A stretch of 64,000 nucleotides of DNA from positions 248,001 through 312,000 of the forward strand of contig BDSL01000054.1 of NCBI GenBank assembly GCA_003116995.1. The letters run 5' to 3'. Both the position numbers and the translations under genes were made by a program. Each line of letters opens with the position of its first letter. The stretch's first letter is position 1. Shown in pieces: positions 41,970 to 53,727 of the stretch. Source of the stretch: Yamagishiella unicocca (Eukaryota > Chlorophyta > Chlorophyceae > Chlamydomonadales > Volvocaceae). The notes under the pieces were generated by a model that saw nothing but the letters and a program-made list of their open reading frames with translations, searched no databases and was not told the DNA's origin.

Positions 41970-44335
41970 TGCTGGACCCGAAACACGTTGCAGAGTTACC
42001 AAACGGCGGTCTGATCCGGCTGTGTTCCTTAACCAGGCCAAAACAACACTCAGCCCAACGGCAACCCTGAGCCGAAACCACATTGTTCTGGCATAAAACC
42101 GCACACAACATGCATGACGGAAGACATCACGGCTGCACGTACATCGTGAATAGCTTTAGGAGGAACGGCTCCAGCAGGGGAATGTTTACGCACATGCAGG
42201 GCCGCTTCTCCTCTTAAAACCCCCTTCCGCACCCCCGCCTGCGCGTCAGGTGATGAGGTTTTGAAGTCGAATGCCTCAGAAGCCTCCTCGGATTCCTCGA
42301 CCATCTCTTGAGGCCTCTGGGCTCGGGTTGGATGCCCGTTGGACAGGTACCCTCGAAATGCGCGAGCCCCTACCTCCCGAACACGCGCACACCCCCGGTC
42401 TCAGAATGCTGAGAAAACCATGTCAGTGTCCTTAACTTAAACCAGCTGACCGGAGCCCTATGGTCGGATGGGCCTCTGGGCCCGGGCCGGAGGGCCGTCC
42501 GACAGGTACCCGCGAAATGCGCTTGCCCGTATCCCCCCATCCCAACGAATTTCGCAAAAACGCGCACACCGCCGTTTTCATATTGTTTTCACATCGGCTA
42601 AAGGGCTGTTTACCGCTTTTCTTCTCCTTTCATTTTAGCTTCACCAAAGGGGGCCCCCATGATCTCGCCCCTTGGCGGCCGTCACCGGGACAGCAGTGGA
42701 TGTGTAGGGCGATCACCTGCACGCCGCTGGTCAGATCGGAGCGGGATTCTGGTGTCGACTCGAGGCAGAAGCAGCCATCCGCCACTGAGGCGCCCTGTTG
42801 TGCCATTGCCGCTGCAGTGGATGTGGATGCTTTTGTCCCCCTGTCCGCTACTGCTTCTCCCCCACCGCCACTGCTGCTGTTTTGTCGAGAGGCATTTCCC
42901 CGTACCAATTCACCAACTTTTTCATCTTCTGCTAGACGAGGGACCTCTACTTGTTGCTGCAAGGACCAATTGAGGGTAATGACCGTCCACCGTGATGAAC
43001 GGCCGCCCTGGCGCCCCCTGCTGCCGCCATGACGCGACCTCCCATCCCTGCGGCCACGCCCACGAGTTGACTGCTGCTCATTACCAACAGCAGCTGTTGG
43101 CTCACCAGCCGCATCACGGTCAGCGGTAGCACCGGTAATGGAAGTGGGCGCGGGGGCTTGGGTGCCGGCGCCTCCAGTGACTTCAATAGCCATGGCAGCA
43201 ACAATGGGGATGCACAAAGGAAATCCGCGAACCGTGGGGCTGTTCGCAGTGGCGGCGGCAGCAGCAGAGGTGCAGATCGCAACAGTGTTGAGGTTCAGGG
43301 AGATGCCGGCGATCTTGGCGGTGGCGGCGGTGGCGGCAGCGGCAATGATGAAAGCATTCACGACAGAGGCCGCACCGGTGGCCAATGTGGTCTCGGTCAC
43401 GGGCCGCTGAACGAGATAAAGCTGCTACCGCCGCTGCTGTGTGAACAGACACTGTGAATGCCTGGAAACAACGTCAGCTGCATCACGGTTGGCTGGAGCC
43501 ATCAATGACAACTGTGCTGAATTGTGGCTTTGGCCGCCCATGGTTTCAGGTAGTTTCAGGACATGGCCGCCCTACCCTGCCCTACCTAAGAGGATTTTGC
43601 AGCCTGCTTCACCATACGGCCGACGCATGTGAGGCTGCAGAAGCGGAAATTTACCGCTGGGCGGAGGTGCTTAACCACGTGGCTGTTGGCCGGGTCTAAG
43701 AAGGCTTTCGCGCTAGCATTCAGTTGGCGACTATACTTGCACACGGTACGTCACGGACGCCAGACAAGCACGCTTTACTACGCCTTTCATAACCAGTCAC
43801 CTCCGGAATTTTTATGATTTTTACTTCAATAAATAGTTACAACAACATCCAAGGAAGCAGCCTTCCCGCCACTACTTCGCAACCTGCCATGAAATGCGGC
43901 GCTCTTTGCATTAGGATTTTTAGCTCGTTGCAACCTCCATTTGTATCCTCATAGAAATGGAAGGAACAAAGGATTCCGAAGGGAAACGTATCTCACACAT
44001 TGTCCAAGTACGTCATGGGCAACTTGCCCCCAGGGTGCCTCTACCCCCGTATTACACGGTCCCGGCCCTCGGTACATACGATCTCGGCTTTTTTAAGCAG
44101 GGAATGGCATGACGAGCATCCTCCGCGCAGCTTCCCGACGCTCGCTTGTATTTTTTCATATTAGGGGTCGCCATTTTGCATTCGGCCCAGCGGTCCCGCG
44201 GTCCGTATGTGCTGCTCGTCCGATCCGTGTACACACGCTAAATTCGACATCAGCGGTAGGTTTCTACGGTACAAATCCCGCTACGACGACATGCTTAATA
44301 ATGAGGGGTTACAGTGCCTTTCTATTGTTAGTTGA
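41970..44335. other. Right inner arm of palindrome 2, upstream of B2
   Basis: Inverted match to the left arm with all three retrotransposons absent. This stretch would include the promoter and any first exon of B2, but no start codon, signal peptide or TATA-like element could be fixed. The 256-codon frame (43,400-42,630, -) lacks an ATG and a recognisable domain. Confidence 0.5.
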
Positions 44336-47300
44336 GTGCGGCTGCGGTATGCTAAATTAAGATACTGGGCCAAGCGACTGGCCTGCGGTTATTGTGGCGC
44401 CGTAATGCCTCATCCTGGCAGGGTCGCAGCGCTGGAGCTTGCATCCTATGGACTGACGCATATGTTGGTTATCCAGGCTGTTGCGCTCGCAAGCCAGTTA
44501 ATGGCTACCGACGCCGTGACGTCTAGGGTGTCAGTGTCTACCGGCATTGAGTTGGCACGGGTCTTTGTGAACGTGCGCATTCGCGAAGCCGTCCTAACGA
44601 ATGATATATACTGGGAGGAAAGCGACTGGATTGGCTTGCAGACACCCTTTGTGTTGCAGCGAGATTTGCTGATATTGGGCAACAACGACAGCGCGTCACC
44701 TGAAACGACGAATCGAATACTAGATTTCGGGTTCATTTCCGGGAAGGTGAGCGCATAGTAATTGGGACTTAAAGTTCAACATGTCTATTGAGCCTGCATG
44801 TGCTGCCACAGCCTTCGATATTGTGACGCGCCTGTTTAGCCTCCACCATCAAACCCACACTTTGGCTGCGCTCAAGCAACACCATCTTCGCGGCCTAGCG
44901 GTAATCTAACACGCATTTGCTCTCTGTGCGACGCCTCCTCCCCAGGCCCGTTGCCCCCTCGCGCCCGTTCCTTCTCCTCTCCGCTCACCTTGCCTCCCTC
45001 CGTGCCCGTGCCGTACCTCAGGTTCAGCTGGCCGACGGTGTGGCCCTGGAGTTCAGCCGGCTCGTGGTCCAGCGGTATCGCATTGGCAACCACAACCAAG
45101 CACCTGGTGCGTGCCCGAGGGAGGAAGGCTGGACGCACGCAAATCAACGTCGATATAACTGGCGGGGATGCGGCTAGATAGGCGGTCCCGCTGAGTGCGG
45201 GCTGTATGCGGGGATGGGCATGCGGGGATGGGCATGGCGGACACGTTCGGGACTTGGCTTGCAGCGCAAAGTGAAGAGGGCTGTGCATGGTACGGCAGGG
45301 CGGCGCCAGGGCTGTTGCGTTGCGCACGATACGATGGCCGGAACCGTGTGGTTGCGCTTCTGGAATTTGGAGTCGCTAGGTCTGAGTGTGTTGCGGGAAA
45401 TATCGGTTGTTTTGACCTCCACTACGTTGAGCTCAGCTGGCGTATACGGCGCCGACGCGCCCACGCGTCAAGAGTCCTGAACGCGGGAACATTCGCTAGT
45501 GCCAATCACGCGACGCCGCTGACGCCATCCAAGCCCCCACCCTTTCTGCACACCGCTTTTGGCCAGGCTTTGACCTCCTGGTGCCCAGCGCTACAGGCAC
45601 CAAGTCGATACTCCGCATCTCGGACGGCGTCATTGTGCACCGTGAGTCCGTTCGTGAGGCGCAGTGGCAGCAGGCGCTTGGGAGCGGTGAAGCGGGTTAC
45701 GTGCCTGGGGCTCGACAGGGCAAGGCGGGGCGGCGGGCGTTTTTGCCGCGGGATTGGGACGGTGACTTACGGTTGAGCGGGAGGCCGTGTTTTGGTGTTT
45801 CTTGGCTAGGTGCGTGTGGCGCTGTCGTGAGGCGGGGCCAGGCTCGATACAACAGGACAACGCAACAGCCTCCGGCGCAGGCGCGCCAACCAACCTAAGG
45901 GAGCACTGTCGTCCGTCCCCACGCCCTCGCCCTCGTCCGCTGCCACACTCGCCGCACACACATGTGGATCAGTGGTGTATTGCCACATCTTGGCGAAAGG
46001 AAAGCCAACATACCTTCCCGCCCTTCCTTCCTCCCTCCTGCCCGTGTATGTACGCATGCGCCGACCCACAGGGGCATGCTACCCCGTGGCCATGCAAATA
46101 CAGGTGGGTGCGGCAGCTGACGTGTATGCGGCAGCCGACGTGTTATCATGGCCGTGTTACCGTGGCGTATGCCAGGGTAAGGCGGTGAAGGGTCACCCAT
46201 TCTCCGCCACTTAGTGCTGCTGCCTGACCCAGGGTCGGTCGGGAGCCCATGACGCTACGACTACATGTCCTACCCTCCATAGCACATTCGGACAGGCGAC
46301 CGGCGGTGCGGGCATATAGGGGCGGAGTCCGCCCCTCGGTTCCCCACCCCTTAATACACGCCAGGCTCCGGCCGGCGTAATATTATTATTATTATTATTT
46401 CGGACAGGCGAGCCTTTGGACGGGCGCAGTAAACATGTCGAGCGCGGCGAACACCACCGCTGAATTTCAATGGAGTCCGCAGCTGTTCGGCGACAGGGGG
46501 TCAGTTGTGGCATCTACCAAGTGTCGATAGGTCAAAACCTCCATGTCGAAACCCTCGTCCCCACCCCTACCACCACCACTCCCCCAGTTCTCCTGCTAGC
46601 GCCCAAAACCGGTTCTGCGAAACGTTTCCGTGCGTCGCGCGGGGTCCTCGCTTCCTGTCGTCTCGCCCGTAGCCGCTTTAGCCTAGCCGCCAAAGGTCAT
46701 ATTACGACCTTCGGCTTTAGTATCCCCAACCCAGTTCTCCAGCATGCATTTCAAAACGTCTGATCTAAACGGTTTTTTCGGGCATCCACGGATCTTCCTC
46801 GAACCACCACCACCACCATCGCAACCACCGCAACCATACGTGAAAGACTCCTCGTCTTCCTCCTCCTCCCGCCCTTCTACGCAGTCCGTGAGTCTAAGCC
46901 GGCGGCCGGCCTTCCTCCCCGGCAACCAGAGCGTCGACAATTTGCAGCCCCAGCCCGCCAGCTGCACCAACAGCACCGCTGCGCCGCCCCTGGAGCAGTG
47001 CTGGGCATACCGCGGCACGTACCGCGACTTTGTGATTACTGGAGCGGATGTGGACAAGTACGGCAAGGTCAACCCCAACAATGTCGCCGTCCACCTGCTG
47101 CAGGTAGGTCGACACCGTGTCGTACGCGTGTGGTCCATCCTGGTTGGACGGCCGATACAATTTTGGCGGCCACCGCCTCTGCCAGGAGGTTTGGCTGTTA
47201 GGTTAGCGTTGCTATGGCCCAAGCTCACCTTACCCCAGCCGTGTGAAGTGTGCTCCGAAACCCTCCCAAACCCTCCATCCGCCAGGAGATATACGTGTGT

Positions 47301-50300
47301 GGGCTCCTGATGACTGATGAGTGCATCAAGCAGAAGACCGCCCTGGGCTGCGCCTTCTACACCTTCGCCAACCTCAACGCAGCCGAACCCGGCCTGGCCT
47401 CGCGCAACTGGACGGCCACGACCGGCGCCCCGAACCCGGGCGCACCCCTTCCTGATGCATCACCCGATGACGACGGTGGTGGCGCTGGCGGCAGCGACAC
47501 GCTGGCGATTGCGCTTGGGGTCTCACTAGGCGGTGAGTTGAAGTTACGGCTGTATATTGCGGCGTACGGCCATACCGCCGACGTGCCGTAATGTGGAAGT
47601 AAGGCGCCCCGCCCCACACACCGCCGCCTGCAGCAATAGCCGCTGAACGGGGCGCGTGGTGCGAGGCAGCGCAGTGTGTTGTTGTGTCCGCCCCGTTGAT
47701 TCCAGGCTGTCCTGGCTGGAGAGGATGGACTGAGCGCGCGGCCATACGTGGCCCTTCGTTCGTTCTTATTTCTAGTAGACTGCCAACCTAGTCGATTGCC
47801 ATTCGTAATGGCTTCATGCGCCACCCCATCCGCACAGTAAGCGGACAGTAAGTACACTGCGTGCCGCCAGTACCGTACGTCCGCCAACGACCAGTGACGA
47901 TGGTGGCGGTAGCTGGAGGAGTGCGTCGCTGCCTGTGCTCCGTCGCTCGCTCAGGACCGGAAAGATAATATCGAGTGTACCCAGCTGGTCGGGTGTGTGT
48001 GTGTGCGTGTGTGCACTTATGTACGTACATGGGCATGTGCGTGGTAACCCGTCCCAAGCCGTCTCTACAAGTTGCGTATTATTCGTATTCTCATCTTTGT
48101 TATTTTTACAGTATTAGTATACCGTGGGGCCGTACGTACGCACAGGTACACATGCACGTGCCGTACCACTTGCGGTACCCGTCCCCTTTGTTCCCTTCGC
48201 GCGCTGTCCCGCCGGCGCCGGCTCCCTCTCGTTTGTTCAGTTCCATCTGTCGATTCCCTTCGGTTCGTCTCCCATGGACCGTCCGCTTGCCCCATCCACG
48301 CACCCGCAGGCGCTGCTTTGCTGTGTGTGGCTGTTGGCGTGTCAGCCGTCCTGACGTGGAGAAAGCGGCGGCGCAGGGAGGACGCGCAGGCCTCGTCTGT
48401 TCCGGTCGTCAAGGTTTCTACCTACCCAGATGGGGGGCGCGGCAGCCCCACTAGCAAGTGGCTGAGGTCAGTCGTCCAGGTATCCGGCCCGCTGGTCCCT
48501 AAAGTGTTCAACTACCATGCTGCAACGGCCATGTGCGTGCCAAAATCATATGCACCCCCCTGGTAGTAACCTTCCGGCGATTGTAGATCCCTAGGCACCC
48601 ATTAACCCACCGCCGTACGCGTCCACGGGCTAGTCGCGCATTGGATGTCCAGCTGGGCCTTGTGCTGGACGAAATGTGGCGAGGCCACCTTGCCCCTTTC
48701 CCAAGCATCCTTTTTGCCCTTTTTGCCCTTTTTGCCCTTTTTCCCTTTTTGCCTTCCCTGCCTTGTCCATGCGGTACGCGGCGAATCGTCGCAATGAACG
48801 TATAAGTGCGCTGCATGTGACTTATCCCCAATCCAGCTACTTGCGGCATGAGGCGCAGCTTCGCATCTTCCGCCGTCACCCCCTGCCTTGCGCGCGTGCC
48901 AATGATCCACGTTTTCTTGTGTTTACGTACGGCATCACGTGTGTACGACGCAGGGCGTGCGGCTGTTTTCTGGTGGGCGGCCCAGACCGGGTTCCGGCTG
49001 CTGCCACCGGATCTGCCGACATCACCGCAGCAGAGCACAGCGGTAACTATGGAGGCGATGAAGGCGAAGGGGTTGGTGACATTGCGGCGGTCGACGCCCA
49101 GCAGCTCGCCGGTGCCGGCTGCGCGGATGTTGTCGACGTCGAGGGCGGCGCGGCACATAATGCAATTGGCGCCACCAATGGCGACTGCCGCACGACTAAC
49201 AACATCCAATACCCGCTGGAGGTAGACCGGACCGCCGACTGCAGAATCCCTGGTACGCAGGCACAACGTACAGCTCGCGCGCGCAGACGGTTGCTGCGTA
49301 GCCTGTGTTTGCTGGTTCATGCGTGCGAACGCGGCTCATGCGGCACCTACCCGTGTATTTCGCATGAAATAGGCGCCCGTGTAGCGGTGATCGGTTCGTC
49401 ACCACTCGCCCGTTTACTTTGCACGCAACCCGGCACTTCGGTGCCGCTTCTGATCCACCGCATCCATACAGTCTCTCTGATGCGTCGCTTGCCCTCACCT
49501 GTGCATTGCACCCCTCACCCGTGCATTGCACCCCTCACCCGTGCATTGCACCCCTCACCCGTGCATTGCACCCCTCACCCGTGCATTGCACCCCTTACCC
49601 GTGCATTGCAGACTTGCTCAGCGCGGTGGCGGACCCGCTGGTGATGGTGACGCCGCTGACACCGTACCGGGATGACGTCAACCTGCACCTGCAAGAACCC
49701 GAGGCCGCCGCCGCAGCTGCAGCCGCCGCCGCCGCCGCAGCCGCAGCCGCATCCGGCAGCAGCCAGTACGACAACGAGGTCAAGCTGCTACCGGTCACCC
49801 TCGGCAAGGGATCCTTTGGGCGAGTGGTTGAGGGCACCTACCAGGGCGGCCGGGTGGCTGTGAAGCTGATGGCGGACACCCTGGGGGCGGTGGTCAGCAG
49901 CGAGGGCCTGAGGAACAGCTTTGCGCAGGAGGTGGAGGTGCTGGCGCGCTGCCGCCACCCGCACGTGGTGCGGCTGCTGGCGGCGTGCATGCAGCCGCCG
50001 CGGCTGTGCCTGGTGATGGAGCTGATGGACACCTCCCTGGAGGCGATGATACGGAGAGCACCCGACTGCTTGCTGCCCATGCACGCGGTGCGCGAGCGAG
50101 GGGTGGTGCTCAGTCCAGGGAGGAGAGGGGATGGAGGCGAGGGAGGGAGCTCGGGGAGGGGTGGGGTGGCGGCGGTGAGCGAGGTCTGCGCAGCGCATGG
50201 GGTGAGAGCGAGAGAGCATACCTACTGCAGTACTACGCCTTCACTAAAAAGCTCGTAAGCGAGAACCCATTCGGTGCTCCCCAGCGTGGTTCAACACTTA

Positions 50301-53300
50301 TGTAAACCAGCGCGTCTGAAACCGTTAGCGCTTGATAGCGGCTTGAAGTGGTTTCGGGGTTTTGTTGCTTGCACCGTGGTTCCTTGCGACGTGCGTGCGT
50401 CGCCTTGAGCTCTTGGTGTTAAGTACCGGCCCAAGTGTACGTGCCTCCGCCTGCTGCCGCGCTGCCCCCCTGCCCTCCTGCTGCCGCCCTGGCACCCTCT
50501 CTGCGCGATCGCCGCCAGGTCCTGGATATCGCCCTGGACGTTGCTCGGGGGCTGGAGTACCTGCACCCCACCATCCTGCACCGAGACCTCAAGGTGAGGC
50601 CAGGGAAGCGGAGGGGGGTAGGCGGGTGGAGGGAAGCCAGCCGGTGCACGGCTGTTCCGACTGTACTGCCGCTCCGCTCGCCCCCTCAACTCTCACCTGC
50701 AACCTGCCCCTGCCCGCCCGATGATCCGGCCTGCCCCGCCTGAAACCTGCCCGTGCTCACACCGCCCCCTGCCTGCAGCCCGCCAACGTGCTGGTCAACG
50801 ACCCGCTGGGTCCGCGTCAGGTGGCCAAGCTGTCGGTAGGTGGGGAGCTGACGAGGGGAGGATGCGATGGCTGGTGGGATGGGGCAAGTACCTGGTAGCT
50901 GGAAACTATTCGTTTCTGCGTCCTAATGAACGTAAGCTTCTTCCTCAATACCCATACCTTGTGAGGATTTGCTGCGGAGGCCCAGGAATGCGGGCTGCTT
51001 TCCGAGGAGAAAAGGCTGCCTTCCGAGGAACAAGGGATGCTTTCCGAGGACGAAGGGTTGCTTTCCGAGGAACAAGGGTTGCTTTCCGGAGGAAGAAGGG
51101 TTGCTTTCCGAGGAAGAAGGGTTGCTTTCCGGTGGAAGAAGGGTTGCTTTCTGAGGAACAAGGGTTGCTTGCCAAGGAAGAGGCGCGGCGCCGCGTTACA
51201 TTGTTGCACTCAATTGTGCCTCGATGGGACTTCGCGCTGACCATCCTTGATCAACGGATGCGAGTCCGATCGGGTAAATGCATGCACGAATGCCTAAACA
51301 CGCCCGGACTCATTCGTCCACCTCACTCACTCACTCACATAAAGTAAGCAGTCGCGCTTAGTTGCCGCCGCCTTCATGTGTTTCGATTCGTCATCTTGAT
51401 CTCTGTTCGTTGGTTACGCGTTATTTGTTTGTTTACGGCTTTCCTCGCTGCCCCGCCCCCCGCCCGCTCAGGACTTCGGGCTGGCTCGGCTGCGTAGCAG
51501 TGCGCTGGTGACCGCGAACCCCGAGGCGGGCACGGTGGGGACTGCGGGGGTGCAGGGCAGGGGCCGGGAGGGGCTCGGTGTACGTGATGTATCCACCTAT
51601 CTGCTACTCCTTATGGGGGGAAGTAGGCGGCGGTAGATCTATGGATGGTGGGTAGTGGATGAATGGATGGTGGGTGGTGCGTGGATGGTGGGTGCACTAG
51701 CGACTGATCAACGCTGTGGACATGAATGCAGCGGGCGCGACAACACGCGGATGGGTCGACAGACAGCCGCCGCAGCGTGTACTCCAGAGGTGGCTCGGTG
51801 CATACATCTTGCCGCTATCATTCACTAGCTAGCTGCCCTACCTGGCTTGCAAGGCAGGCTAGGATAAGATTGGCCGCAACTAACCCCACTGGCTGGACCC
51901 TGCCTACCACCGCATGTGCGGACTCTTACCTTCCCACCAACGTTGCTGGCTGGCACTTCGCAGCCGCAGTACATGGCACCAGGTGAGCGTCGTCTGCTGC
52001 GGGAGGAGCAGGGGACAAGAGGGAAGGTCCTGTCCGTCCGTCCGAAGATACCGCAGCAGACGCACTCTGTTTCCTTTCCTAATCAGGCATATCGTATTAT
52101 CTCTGATGTTATGCAAATTAGGTTGATGTTGCTATTCGGGGATAGCACGTAACCATGATATGAAGTACGCAGGTATATCTTACTTATGGTTTCCAAGTGC
52201 CCCTCCCGCCCCATCCCCCACCTCGCTCCTCGCCAATCCTCTCTGCAGAATGCTTCGATGCCACAAAAGCCTCGCTTTCCCACCACATGGACATTTACTC
52301 GCTCGGTGAGTGGTCTGTCGGTGGGGGCCTCACTTTCGGGAAGCCCGTACTAATATTCGCCCGCGGCGAAGGTATGTTGACGTTCTTACATACGTACCCT
52401 ATCTGAGTGTACCGTGCGGTCGCATTCGCACGCATTCGTTCGTTCATTGGATATCGGCAGCCGGACACCAAGCGCGCGCGCAAAGTAACGTGCGGTACTC
52501 GTTAGTGTTAAGTTCTAGATAGGTTTCCATTATTAGGCAGGGTTCAAGGGTTCCGCTCTGGGCGTAGGAACACAACCTAGTGCAGACAAGGACATCTGGC
52601 ATAGTCGTTCACTTTGAACACGGATGCGTCTAGGCATGCTATGCTGGCGCTAGACATTCCGTGAATATTCGCTCAAGGTATGTCCACTACTACCTGCTTC
52701 TGCGTTTCGAACGATAGCGTGTTTTTTTACGTAAGACGTGGTGACGTTCCCTTCCATTGTGACTCCCGCCGAGCCTGCTGCAACGTGCCAATCCGGGGTC
52801 ACCGCCCGCATGGTTACGCCATGCATTCCTAACCCTCACCCGCCGTGCGCCGTCCCGCTCCTCTACCTGCATCGCTGCTTCCAGGCACGATGCTTTGGGC
52901 GATGCTCGCCGGATGCGAGCCCTGGCGGGTGCGTGGGGTGCCTGCTGGGGTGCCAGACACAGCCCGCAGCTGACGCAGGCTTTGCGCGCCCTCTAGCAAG
53001 CCAGTCTCTCGAGGCGGCCGCATTATTTTTAGCGTACGCACTCTTACGTTTTATACGCGTATCCCCCCATGTACGATTTATACGCGTATCCCCCCACACG
53101 CACGCACCCCCGCTGCCACGCACGCGTTCCGCCTGGCCTACCCTCGCCCCCTCTGCCGCATTTACTAGCTGTACCGAACGGAAGGCTTCAATACTTAGGG
53201 ATCTCACATTTGGTCTGGGACGCGACGACGGGTTTCGTTGGTCGGCCTTGGTTCGAATCCCCTGTCCCGCAGCTGCCTAACACTTTAACCAGTTTTCCGC

Positions 53301-53727
53301 CCCTATTTGCCGCTGAGACGTCCTTACCCCCTCATCCCACCCTGCCGGCCTACAAACCTTGACCGGCGGCCCTGAACCTCCCTGGACCGCCCTGCTGCCT
53401 GATGATGGCCCGCCCTAACAGACCCCCCACAACCCCACACCCACTTGTCAACCCATCCACCAACCAATCACCAACAACCCAACCCAACAACCCACCAAAC
53501 AACCAATCACCAACCACCAGGGGTTCGACATGCTGCGACTCGCGTACCTGGTGACCTACGCCCATGCACGGCCGCCGCTCGGCGACATACCCGCCGGCCG
53601 CCGCCACCCCAAGCTGCTCCGCCTCATCAAAGCGTGCTGGGAGGCGGACCCTTGGAGGCGGCCCGCGGCGGCGGAGGCGGTCAAGAGGCTGATGCTCGCA
53701 CGGGAGTCGATGGAGCAACAGGATCAG
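44336..53727 (+). CDS. Receptor-like TKL protein kinase B2
   Basis: Same architecture as B1 on the other strand. Exons: open frame 44,336-44,746 (begins at GTG, true start unknown), 45,022-45,106, 45,567 to about 45,700, 46,885-47,103 (EQCWAYRGTYRDFV), 47,286-47,532 (EIYVCGLLMTDEC), 48,310 to about 48,518 (second half of TM helix, WRKRRRRE), about 48,990-49,252, 49,612-50,087 (glycine loop LGKGSFGRVVEG, VAVKLM, CRHPHVVRLLAA), 50,519-50,593 (HRDLK), 50,779-50,835, 51,472-51,534 (DFGLARLR), 51,964-51,982 (PQYMAP), 52,249-52,305 (ECFDATKASLSHHMDIYSLG), 52,885-52,928, 53,521-53,727. Every kinase hallmark is intact. The TM exon has lost the donor seen in B3, through a deletion of about 185 bp after 48,518; a GTGCGT site about 20 bp on could replace it. 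The last exon is not identified. Likely a plasma-membrane receptor kinase; ligand unknown. Confidence 0.82.
46379..46399 (+). repeat. (ATT)n microsatellite
   Basis: Seven ATT units lie between the third and fourth recognised B2 exons, within a short stretch absent from B1 and B3. It may be the A/T-rich end of a small insertion. Confidence 0.8.
49503..49611 (+). repeat. 20-bp repeat abutting the B2 kinase-exon acceptor
   Basis: About six units of GTGCATTGCACCCCTCACCC; the last one ends GTGCATTGCAG, the acceptor of the 49,612 exon. B1 has a single unit at the matching place. Confidence 0.92.
50990..51185 (+). repeat. 21-bp minisatellite in B2
   Basis: About nine to ten units of the GAAGAAGGGTTGCTTTCCGA type, counterpart of 19,497-19,790. 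Confidence 0.93.

Noticed and set aside
47300..47340. CTGATGAG hammerhead-ribozyme core
   Set aside because: It lies inside a conserved ectodomain exon (LLMTDEC) and no matching GAAA core or stems follow.
53195..53290. tRNA-like B-box (GGTTCGAATCC) in the B2 and B1 introns
   Set aside because: The T-stem does not pair beyond two bases and no complete cloverleaf or A-box could be built; a SINE relic is possible but unsupported.
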